Program-made: the position numbers and the translations under genes
Part shown: positions 11,801-23,800 of the stretch, piece by piece
Layout of the letters: each line of letters starts with the position of its first letter
Numbering within the stretch: the stretch's first letter is position 1
NCBI GenBank assembly: GCA_000969725.1
Contig: JXSR01S073293.1
Source of the DNA: Ophiothrix spiculata
Taxonomy: Eukaryota > Echinodermata > Ophiuroidea > Amphilepidida > Ophiotrichidae
Reading direction: 5' to 3' (one strand)
Length of the DNA: 45,803 nucleotides
Notes under the pieces: model-generated
The model's input: the letters and a program-made list of their open reading frames with translations, nothing else
What the model was told of the DNA's origin: nothing
Database searches by the model: none

Positions 11801-14800
11801 GCGACTTGCGACTTGCGGGTAGAAATTTCGACATAGTAGAGAGTTTGCGATTACCACGTTTCACGGGACGGGGTACACAAACGTGAGCATTTTTAATTCA
11901 CGTTCATCGTAACGGTTCACGCCAACGCGCAATACCATGATTGCCTATGTATATTTCATTATGTCGCCCTCTTAGCAACGATTGCCTATTGTGAATGTTT
12001 CATGATGTCGCCCTCGTCTCATAATTGTCATAGCTGGTCATGAGCCATAGATACATCTGATCGAGGGCGTAAATTCTTAAGCTAAAGAAATCATTTGCAA
12101 GCTTATGATATTATGAATTATGAATGGTTGGCTAGTTTTCAATAGAACTCACGTACGTATTGAACGAATAGCCACGTAAAAAGACCCACTTCAAACGGTT
12201 ATTTTATGTTGCTGCTATTCACGTATTATTGATCGTTCACGTTCAGGGGATTGGCTTTCGCAAGCAGATGTGTAGAACTTAAAACTTTGACATAGAAGTC
12301 AATGCAAAATCAGAAAATCCCTACTTACGGGTGTGTAAGTGCGAAGTTTGCAACCCGTAATCTTTACAACCAAACGCAATAAAACTTCGATAAGTGCTGG
12401 ATATGTATGTCTGTACATTATTCTTGCATGTGTTTATCTGATTTTGATATAGCTTTTATTTAAAACAATAGGGGACATCGATTAAGTGACTAGTATTCAC
12501 GTAACAGTGTACGTGAAATTCTGCAATATACGGTGTGCTGTACTGTTCAAGCAGGTAATGGTTGGCTGAATTTCAATAGAACTCACGTTTACGTTCGCGT
12601 TCGCGTTGGCGTTCTTGATGATCGCAAACTCTCCAGTTATAGCGAAATTTCGGGTTATAAATTCATAATGCGAAATTTCGATCTTTTTATTAAGGCGAAA
12701 TTTCGGGTCGCAACCCGAAATTTGACAGGGGCGAAATCTCGCATGGCACTTTTTTACGATATTGCCCATCTTCATCGCTGACTGACTTAATAATAACGTA
12801 TTTAGCGATTGTTTACATTAGAAACACGTCAATGAGAATGATTTGAATAGCACATTCTGTTTAATTTTATCCTCAAGAACATGATTTGCAAGGTTTTGAT
12901 CACGCATACGCATGATTTGTTTGTTTATCACGATATTTTGGGAAGCTTACTTGTATTGGTACAAGTTTATATCATCATAAAATGGTTTCAAATTAAGCTT
13001 AGGGTTGTAATTCAAACTACCTAAGGAAAGGGGTACCTATTAGTGCTGAGCGGTACACAAAAAAAGGGCGAAATGTCGACTTTAATATTCTATCACGAAG
13101 TTTCGCCCATACGTTCAGGCGAAATTTCGTGATACGTATGGCGAAATTTCGTGTTACGTATGTCGAAAATTCGGGTCGCAAGTCAAAATTTCGAGTCGCC
13201 GCTCGAAATTTTGCCCCGCTAGTCGCAACCCGAAATGATACAAATAAAGCTTCGTAGATATGGTCACATGATTCACGAAACTTAACTTGTGTACTTTTCT
13301 GTAACATTGCTATATTTTGATCCAAACCTGATGATTATACAGTTATCAGACAACAATCTTTTAAAATCTCTGATTACCATAAGGTAAAGAGATATGACAA
13401 TCTTTGTAACTTTCAAAGCACTGAAAATAAAGAAAATTTAAACTTCAAACTAAGAACAGTATCTATGTATAACGTAAAAATCTATATATAGGGTGAAATC
13501 CATCTCTACATCAATCTGTTTGGCCTTTACAAATAAGCAATTTTTGACTTTTGCCGAGCGTAAGAAAAAAAAACACAAACACCAGTATGACCATGATGAC
13601 GGTAATCTAGAGGAATCCACAACACCACGATATAACAACTTTCAGCGGAAATTATACATTTTTTGCTTTGTTTTCGGAGAAAATATGCTAGATTTTTGAT
13701 ATATTGAGTGAAGTTATATTTATTTCCTTATTTAAGGCTGATGTAGACATTTAAATGGCAAAAACTGTTTTGTACTCTAACTCTCAAACTAATTGCATAA
13801 ACTGTATGAAAGTAAAAAGTATACATTTTTAGAAGCGGATATTTACCCTGAACATGATGATGATATCAGGTTTTGACCAAAAATGTCAGTTTGGGCAAAA
13901 AATAAAGTAAATAAATAAAATAAATAAATAAATCAAGAATTTCCAGATTTTATACTTGTGTGCCTTGTTTAGTGGTTTCCGATTCTGAATGAATAATTAG
14001 GGATTGGGATTTACCGTGCTGTGAGCAAACAAAAAATGAAAATATCAGGCTTACTTCTTAAGGAGACATTGTTCAAAGATAATGAGAATTTTGGTAAAGG
14101 GGATTGTTTAAAGAAAGGAAAACAAGTTGCTGTTTTAAGGGAGGGGTGCATTCCCAGAATAGTCTATTTTACACCTACTTTTTAGGATTTTGGCCAATAT
14201 TTTTTTAATTTTCATGCCAAATAAGGTCAAAAAATGACCAAAAATTTTAAAAAATAAAAATGACGCAACATCCGAGCTGGTGTTTAAATTTAAAATTAAA
14301 ATTCACATTCCTAGGTCATTTCTAAAAAAAAGTGTTATTTCTAGCTTTTTCCCGAAGCCCAAATGGCCAAAAAATGTGTTTTTGTGATTTCTCAAAAAAT
14401 GTGATTTTTGGCCAAAAATCAACATCTCCATCATGTTCCTTGTGAAAATTCCTTTCTAGAAATGTATACTTTTATTAAATTTAAGCACTTTGTTCAAAAG
14501 TTATGGTACTAAAAATTGCAAAAACGTAATTCAATTTAAAGCATTACCAGTCCTTGCTGACCCACCAACAATTAACCAAACAGACAGTCTAACAATTACA
14601 CTGTCATGGAAACCATGGAATCGTAGCAGAGATTACGGCGTTGGTCCTGGAGAAAACTACCAGGTCTTATGTCGACAGCGTGATACTACGAAAAGTCCGT
14701 TAACCAGTGAAACGAATATAGATGTAACATTTTTTAGACCAGAAACCGACATTTCATGTCAAGTGTCTGTGCAGAAATTCATTGATAGCTCAATGGTCAC

Positions 14801-17800
14801 CGGTCCAATGGGACCTCAAGTAATGGGGAAAACTCATTGCAGAAGTAAGTATATTAAGTTAATCAAACAAACACGTTTGAATTAATATTAATAATAAGGG
14901 GGCTTGCATTTTCCTCGGAAGAAAGGAGGTGGTCCCCCCAAAAAAGCAGAGAGACTTGGCTTTTTTTCCCATCCCCCTTTAAGAGAATCAAAATCAATTT
15001 TTGACGTTGGATATCAGAGGGGTGACTTTTGAGTCTGTTTTGACAATTGTTGCAGGGGGTCTGAGAGGGATATGCTCCCCCCCCCCCTTGGCTTCGGATT
15101 TTTTTGTTTGAATTAGGACATAAAATGGTGTGATTTCGTGCATACTTGACCATGAAATATTGACATTTTTTCTTCAAACCAGCATACTTTTATATTTTAT
15201 TTTGTGACCCCCTACTTTGGATAAAATAATTTTATGACCCCAACCCTATATTCATGGCAAAAATCCATGCCCTTCCCCCTCTAGTATATTTGGGGCCCAC
15301 ACGCTTCCAAAGAAAACGCCAGCCATAAAACTAGGGTCCTGGTGCAACATGGGAACTCATTTTTGATACAAAAGTTACATACCAAGGTCAAAGGATATAA
15401 GGTCAAGTTATATGATGCATCAAATACCTAATAAGTCTCAAATGAAACAAAATGTTTAAGTCCGATTGGAACCAAGCTTGGCTTATAAAAATAACATGTT
15501 AACTTTGTTTGTTCATTAGGTCAATGGTCACCTTATTAAGGACAAAGGTCATATGAGATCAGTTTGTAATCAAATTACCCCTCAATTAAAAGGTAGAAGT
15601 CTGATCAGAACCAAACTTGGTTTTTAATTTTTTGATGAGGTCAAATGTCATTTACTAAGGTCAAAGTTCATGTAAGGTGAAGTTAAAAGATTAGCCTCGA
15701 ATGATAAGCTGATGTCCGATTGGAACAAAACTTACTTTATGGAAAAATATGGTAATCTTGTTAATGAGGTCAAAAATCACATGCCAAGGTCAAATGTTAT
15801 ATGAAATCGTGCTGGAAATTTCAAACCAGTAGAATATCTTATTTCACCTCATTCTAACTTTACAAATTATTTTTTCAAACAGAACCTCTTGGTGCGCCCA
15901 GTTTGGTAAAAGTTGGATCAGATAAGGATTCCATAACATTGAGATGGTCGGTAAGTTTACACATTTGAATATGTGACGTTTTCCAACGTAATATTGCTAA
16001 ATATATACAGGGTTTTTTTCAAGCTATATGGTTTACATTTATGGTAACGATTATTCTTCAAAAAGGGAGTCATTTACATTTTGAGTAATGCTATGGCCAC
16101 ATATAAAAAGAGTAGTCGGCCGCTATAAACAGAGAAAACCTATATGAGTGTAGTTGTATTGCTGTGAACTCGTAAGGCGTTTAAACTCGTGTGGGTTTTG
16201 TTTTGCTTTGAAGAGCCAACTCGGTCGACTACTCTTTCTATTATGTGACCAGTATACAAAAGTTGCGTATTGAAAGAGTAGTCAGTCGAGCTCAAGCCGA
16301 GCTGAAATTTAAAACAAACCCTTAGAGTTAAACTAAAATGAACAAATATTTAAGGGAATCCCATAACTCTTATAAATTTAAGGGCAACCTTTAAGGGGAC
16401 ATTGGAGCACCCTTAAAACTTGCCTTAACTCACATGCATACTCTATAGCATATATTTAACATAATTTGCTTTTTGATAGAAGAAAAAACTTCAAGTGTGC
16501 CTTAAGAGAGTCAGTTTAATACTTGGAAATATTTTTTACATATAGCATTTTTGCACTTAAGATTACATTTAAAAACAACAAAAATAACACACTGCAATAA
16601 GCAGAAATTGAGCTTCAAAGTTAAGGGAAATACTTAAGTGAAGTGCTACACTTACACTTAAGTGTAAGGGAGTTTTATGAATACGGGTCTTATTGTAATT
16701 CTCTCTCTATTTTTTGTTTATCCCAATCACTTTCAGGATTCATATTCGAGATTTTAACACCAGATGAAAGCGAACATTTTCTCATAACCCCTGTAAATTT
16801 TCACAACCATATTATGTTTCGTTGAAGAGATATGGTCAAAAAAGTGCTGAATTACTGATTATTCTGTTAACAAGAATAAATATCCTACAGGTTTCTATGG
16901 GTAACTCTCAGATAAATTTTTGCCTGTAGCATTAATTTAAATCAAGGTATACAAATGAAACCTGTCAATAATAATTTATGTAACTGATGACCCTTCATTT
17001 AAATATGGAAAAGATATGTTCAATTTATCACCAGATCGGAATACCTATACCTTTAACAGAAAACATATAACAAAGTTGTATTTTCGGGGTGGAAGAAGAG
17101 ATAAAATAATGTCGCTTCAAGAACTATAAAATTCAGAAGACTCGCGAGTGAAATTTTACTAAATCAAAATAACTTATATAAAATATAAAAGAAATAAGAA
17201 AAAAATGAGAAAAAAATAAAAACGACGAGGGACGTACAAAATTCAGATGGTTGTCGGTTAATTAATAGAATGACTTTATTATTATATTGTCCTTTTCTCA
17301 TGTCTTAAACAGGTTCCTGAAAATGCTCTTTGGTTCAACTGTTCTGTAGGCCTAAAAGGATTTATATTGAGATACAAAATCATTGGATATACAGACATTA
17401 AGCGCCAAAATCTAACTGACCAAAGGGAAATCAAAATTACGAGTCTCTCGCCGTGTACCATATACTCCATAGGTATCAGTGCATACAACAGCTACAACGA
17501 TGAAGGACCAAGTAATTACATAAATGTAACGACAAAACCAATAGGTAAATCAAATGTAAACTAAACAAAAACTTTCCAGTTTAGTATATAGGATCTAGTT
17601 TTTAAGTTTTAAGATTTGAGATTATACATTTTATCGAATAGATATGTTTTATGCCAAGCTGAAAATTACAAGTTTCATATGATTGCATTGTATATGAACA
17701 GATTATGCTTTAAATTTGTTTCTTTACCAAATTTATTTTGCTCCTGTAGAATAACAAAACGGACATATATTTCATTTCTGTATTTTTTTTAAGTAATAAG

Positions 17801-20800
17801 AGTTAGAATTCATTGCCGTAAATTTCAACAGTTTGAAAGCCGGTGGTAATAATCCATCGTACAAACACCTCGTTGGCAAAATCCCCGGCAAAATCGTGAG
17901 ATCCGTACGTTGTAAATAGACCTACTACCTCCGTACGGATATTTACGCTCTTTAAGTGTATGCAAAGCTTTCATTGCGCTCGGGTTACAAATAAAACATG
18001 AGTACAGTCCTCACGTGCTCAGTACTGATATTACGTTTGCACAACGTACGGATTCCTTGTGTTTTATTTTTCCACGAGTCTTGCTCTACGAATGACGCAG
18101 TAAACACGGTTTCCTTATAATAACGTGGAAATCGCAAGGAGTTCGTACATTGCAAGTGACAGTTTAAGTACATACATCGCGCTCAACGTACGATGCACGC
18201 AACCGTCACTCACGGTCAGATTTGTACAGGCCATTAACTGTGTGATTAACGCGCGTCCTACATCCCACGTCATTAGAAAAAAACGTAGCGGCTATGTCCT
18301 ATTAGAAAACGTACGGTCAAAAAAACCAGACAAACAGCAGCATTCAAGCAATCAAAACTGACCAACATTCCGTTTTGTCAAGTACACAATGAAACATACC
18401 CAACTTCGTATTTTGCAACATCTATTGCAGCACCACATACTCCCGAGACACCAGAAATCATGCCATCTGTTCAAACCTCACTTGTCAATATTTCTTGGAG
18501 AAAACCCGACAACAAATGTGGATTCACACACTATGTAGTGTTATACCGCCTTATCAATTTAGATCGATGCAACGGGCTTACATCGAATCAAAAAATACCC
18601 TACAAATTACATGTCGGAAATATGACAACTAATTTTCCATCTATCGGTTTAGATGAGTTAGAAGCATATTCAGATTACGAAATATCAGTAGCAGCTGCTT
18701 ATGATATATACGTTAGCGACCAATCTGCAACTCAAATGGTCAGCACTGGCATGTCTGGTAAGTTTTTTTTTAATTTAAGTAAACATCTTGAAATGTCGAC
18801 TGTCGTGAATTAAACCAGTACTATTATCGGTTTACACTTTGGATAAGCATATTTACCGGTATGTCTACCCACGTACGAAAGATTGAACAAATAACAGTGC
18901 ACTAAAGCAGCCCTAAACCAATCACAATTTTTTCTTGTGTATGCTGTTCATTATAGGCCTACCTAAATGGGTAACCATCCCCAGCTCTCGGACTTTAGTG
19001 ACTTACCTGCTCCTATGTGAAGATGTACCCTCCATTTTTAAAAATTAAAATGACCACAAAAGATGTAAACCAAGGGATTGTATTATAAGGAATACGAATT
19101 AAGAATTAACACTCGTTATGGGGTACCATAGGTGATTCCACCAAAATGCAAAGCAAAGTGACCCCAAGTATCTAAATAACTTACCTTGCACCCGGACCTT
19201 GCATCCTTTTTTCAAATCCGAAGTTACAACATAAAATAGGGTAGAGTAAGCTGGCAACGTGCAAAGGCCTTGGGTGGTTATCCATATTGAAAAGTCGACA
19301 AATATCTGCTTATGAAGATAAAAGATACATAATATGTTGTGATTATTATTTCCTTTACTTACTAGCAATGCTTAAACTTACAGGACATGTTAGAATTAAC
19401 ATTTCCTTTATTTATAAGCAAACAATCGAATGCAAATCCGATATTTAGAGCTTTTATAGCAACATTTTAATTTGTTGGCCATTTCGCCGGAAATCATGAT
19501 TTCCAGACCTGAAATATGACGTCATAATTACGTAACGCCTTGGTCGAATTTCATGATTTTGGTATCAATGGAACGAAAATGGATTAAAATCAGTTAACTT
19601 TGGGCATATCAAGTTCAAGTTCATAGGGAGTATGGTAGATAGATCAGGATGGAGAGGATTAAATGTTAATGAGATGTGACTTAGATAACAGAAATGTAAA
19701 TAGTGATTTGTATTTTGTGACGCATTCTTATTATCCTCCATCTGTGTTGTTTCACATCCACTATATATATTTTCATGTTCATCAAATTCTTTGCTCATTA
19801 TCTTGTTGCTGTTTTATGTAAGCTCCTACGGTTTTCCACCTTAGGGGTAGGCTGCCGGTTTTCCAGCTTCGGCCGACCTTTTCCTGCATATGCAGTAGTT
19901 TGTATTTTTTGCTTAGAATTTGGTGTAACTAAGGTATTATAGCGTTTGTAGGTCAGTGCAATAGGTAGTTTTTATATGTACAATGGTTATGTGCCATACT
20001 TGATATATAATCCTTTTTAGCGTCTATGTTATATTTTTGAGATCGAGTACGATCTTTTTATATGTGTGTATGGAAATGCGTATGTATATGCCCTGACCTG
20101 AAATTTTTAAATTGAATGGTGTATGCAATATTTCTTTAATTCTGTAAAAAAACAAAAAAAACTACATCATCTTTTTTAATTTGGTACGGCGCATTGTGTC
20201 TTTGCGGTTTAAGTGCGTCTTTTAATGCCTACTTATTATTATTATTTATGTGTATGTAGTTAATTAAGTTTTAAATTTTTCTTTGTTCAGCGCTTTGACC
20301 ATTTTGATTAGGCGCTTAATAAATACCCTGTATTATTATTATTATTAGTTCCTACAGGTGCACCAACAAATATCAAATACGTTCGATCTAATGATGAGAC
20401 AATCACGTTTACCTGGGACAAACCTTTATGTGGGCATCGAAAAGGCCCAATCATCAGTTATGAGTATCTATTTGCCCCTAACTTGCAGCAAAATATCAAT
20501 AATTTAACAGGGATTCTAACAAATCGCAGTTACGTCGATTTCAAGATGCCAGTCAATTACCAAGAATACAAATTTCGTGTGGCAGCATATACATTGGTCG
20601 GAAGAGGCCCATACTCTGACGTTTTTGACATACCAATCAGTTCAGGTGAACAGTTTGAATTTGATAGTAATTTGACCAGTATACTATGTGAAGTTTCATT
20701 ATACCCATGGTGTATTTATACAAGACGCCGCCAGCGTCTATCTAGACGCTAAAGTTGAAAATATTTTAACTTGCTAGCGTCTGGTTTGCGTCTTCGTAGC

Positions 20801-23800
20801 GTCTAAGATCAAACCAGACGCTAGTTGCGTCTTGTAAGTATGTAATTTGGTATTATTTGTGACCGTTTTGTGCAGCTTAACCAATTCTCTTACGGTCCGC
20901 TAAAGACAATACAACTTACGAGGGGTGTTCAATAAGTTCGTAGCCTGAGTTAGATAGAGATGAGCTTTGCATGTTGTTGTTGTTGTTTTTTTTGTTTTTT
21001 TTTTTGTTTTTTTGTTTTTTTTTTTTTTTTGGGGGGGGGGGTTTCTACGTACTAAAATGATGAATATTTTGAAAGTTTCAAGTAAAGATTTGTTTTTCTT
21101 GTTATTTGGCAGAAACTTAAAACTTACCTGTTAGAGCTTTCTAAAGTTAAGAATTAATTAAGTATCAAAATCGATGAGAAAAATATAAGCATTGTGATAC
21201 AAAGAACTCCCACATCCATCTCCTGGCTGGCATTTCTGAAATTTGCGCCGATCTCTTTCATGCTATTTTAAGGAGTAATCTTTCGCAAGTATAGGCTAGT
21301 AAATATGTTGATTTGACGTAGACAAAATTGCAACACGAGATTTTTTTGGTTGAAATTAACTGTTGATGAGCCCCCCCCCCCCAACAAAAAAAAAACATAT
21401 TCAAAATGTAAGCTTGTCAAAGTTGGTTAATTTGCATAAAACAAAATGGCTGCGAAAACAAGGGGTGAAATTTCAAAGTAGGTCAAATTTTGTTCAAAAC
21501 CACACCAACATGTTCCTCTCATCATAAGGAAGCAGAAAAAGTATACTTTTACCTATGTCTGAAATATGGTTCCGGAGTTATAGCCAAAATTTGTGAAAGG
21601 TCATATCAGAGGTTACGGATTTGACCCTATGTCCGATTTTGTTTAAAATGGTCTCAAACTATTCCTCTTGCAAAACTGTCTACACAAAGTAATAGTTTAA
21701 AGTGTATCAGATCAGTTGTTGCTATGGTTACAGGTCAAGGTAAACTTTGTGCTACAGGCACCAATACAATGGTAAATATTGACTTTGTTTTGCCTGCTAC
21801 CATGGCAACAATTGACCTGACACAATTCAAATCATCACTTTGTGTAGACACTTTTGCAAGAGGAACAGTTTGAGACCAGTTTGAACAAAATCGGACACTT
21901 TTGAAATTTTGGACTCCCATAGGGCCAAATCCGTAACCTCTGATATTACCTTTCACATTTTTGGCTATAACTCCAGAATCATATTTCAGACATAAATAAA
22001 AGTATACTTTTTTGTTTCCTTGTGATAAGAGGAACATGTTGGTGTGGTTTTGAACAAGATTTGACCGATTTTGAATTTTACCCCTTGTTATGACAGCCAT
22101 TTTGTTTTATGCAAATTAACCTTTGACAACCTTACGTTTTCCTACATTTTGAATATGTTGTTCGGGAGGTCATCAACAGTTAATTTCAACCAAAAAATCT
22201 TGCGTTACAATTTTGTCCACGTACCCCCATGAATTGTCATAGATTTACTAATTTTTCAATACATGTTAGTTAAATTTTGTTATTTCTTCAGTTTTCAAGG
22301 AAAAAATTGAACTCTCAGAAACCTTTAACCGGCAATGTTTCTTTAAATAAAAACGAAAGCAGACATTAGAACTGCAAATGTGGATGAATGTCTTTTTGTT
22401 GAGAGAATGTTTGGACATACGACTTTATCAGTTATGTAGCACGTTTTTCATTATTATTTCAGAAAATAAAAAGATTATTCGTTCAACAACAACTGAGAAA
22501 CTCTTAACAACGTTAGATTCTACAAGCTTCTCATATAGAGATATGTTGATAAATATAGTTTTAAGACAGAGAGAGCCTTGACTCTTTAGTTGGAGTACTA
22601 TACTAGTGTTGAAGTAATTAACAGTTTTTTGTCATTATTTTCTTCATTTCTACAGACATTTCCAAGAGTCTTATATTGGTAGTACTGTTCATTGTTTTGC
22701 TTTTGATTGCTCTGTTGATAACTCTTGTAATCATAAGGTGAGCTACTTTACAAGATTTCGTCTCACATTAAATGTAAACAAACCGTTTAATTTGGTGGGT
22801 AGTTTTTGAAAAGCTTTATCAATCACGTGGTATCACTTTCTGTTGCTTTAGACGATATTAGCCCCCTTCTCATGCTTTTTGAAGTATATACGTAGTTCTT
22901 GAGCCTGATCCAATCACATTAAACACTGCCAAAATATTCAAATTATGGTATTGACACAATTTTGTAATAAAACTAATAAAAGTGTAACTCTATTTCCATA
23001 ATCTTTTTACGATAATATATTCTATTTTTACATAACATTGTTAAACAAAAATTTAAAATCAATTGATCATAGAATAAAAATCATTATCTGTAAAAGGAAA
23101 TGATCCCAAAAGCAATTGCGGTGCACTAGACAGAACCCACGAATTGCAGCCATACAAAATGACAGTAAATCAGGTAGGTATATATCCAAGGACATTCTAG
23201 TTTCCAAAACCCTGTCCTTGCAAGCCCTTGTCTTGAAATCCCACTTCTAGACGGAATAATGCAACCAAGATTCTGTGATATTAATATTGTTAAATTACTG
23301 CTTGATTTTTAAATTTACAATTTGTGTAAGCTTTTTACCTGCTGTCATTTTAATAAGGGAATTAAACATTCGTTTTTCCCCTATTTAATTTAGAAAGAGA
23401 AGACATGGAATTAATAACCCCACGCCTGCTAAAATGACAATGACATCTATCAGTGATAGAGAATCAGGTAATGTCTTAAATATTGTATGTTGTATTGTAA
23501 GAATAAAGTCACTTAAATTTAGATCTCAAGACATAGCTCTCACGAATATCCATGTAACATGTAATCTATAACTTTTATGAAGGTAAAAATCTGAATCATG
23601 GGCACTTTTTTATTTCTTAAGAAGCGAAAATAAACTTTAAATTTGAATTTTGTGAGATTTTCCTCCAGAATTACCATCCTAAACGGTGCTTTGACAAAAT
23701 TCTACAATAAATATGAGCTCTTGAATATTGTTAATTGATCACCCTGTTTATGACGGATAATATGACATAAGTAGAATTATTCTTCTGATATTAGTAAATT

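Noticed and set aside
18125..18361. 78-codon frame as an extra ectodomain exon
   Set aside because: No FN3 or EGF pattern, and neighbouring exons splice in phase without it.
21735..22100. 121-codon minus-strand frame
   Set aside because: Lies wholly in a fold-back arm; no homology recognised.
22463..22581. Extra stalk exon (ENKKIIRSTTTEKLL) after a good TTTCAG acceptor
   Set aside because: No usable phase-1 donor before the stop at 22579-22581, and splicing 20645 to 22656 already keeps frame. It could be a rare alternative terminal exon giving a soluble form, but I cannot support it.
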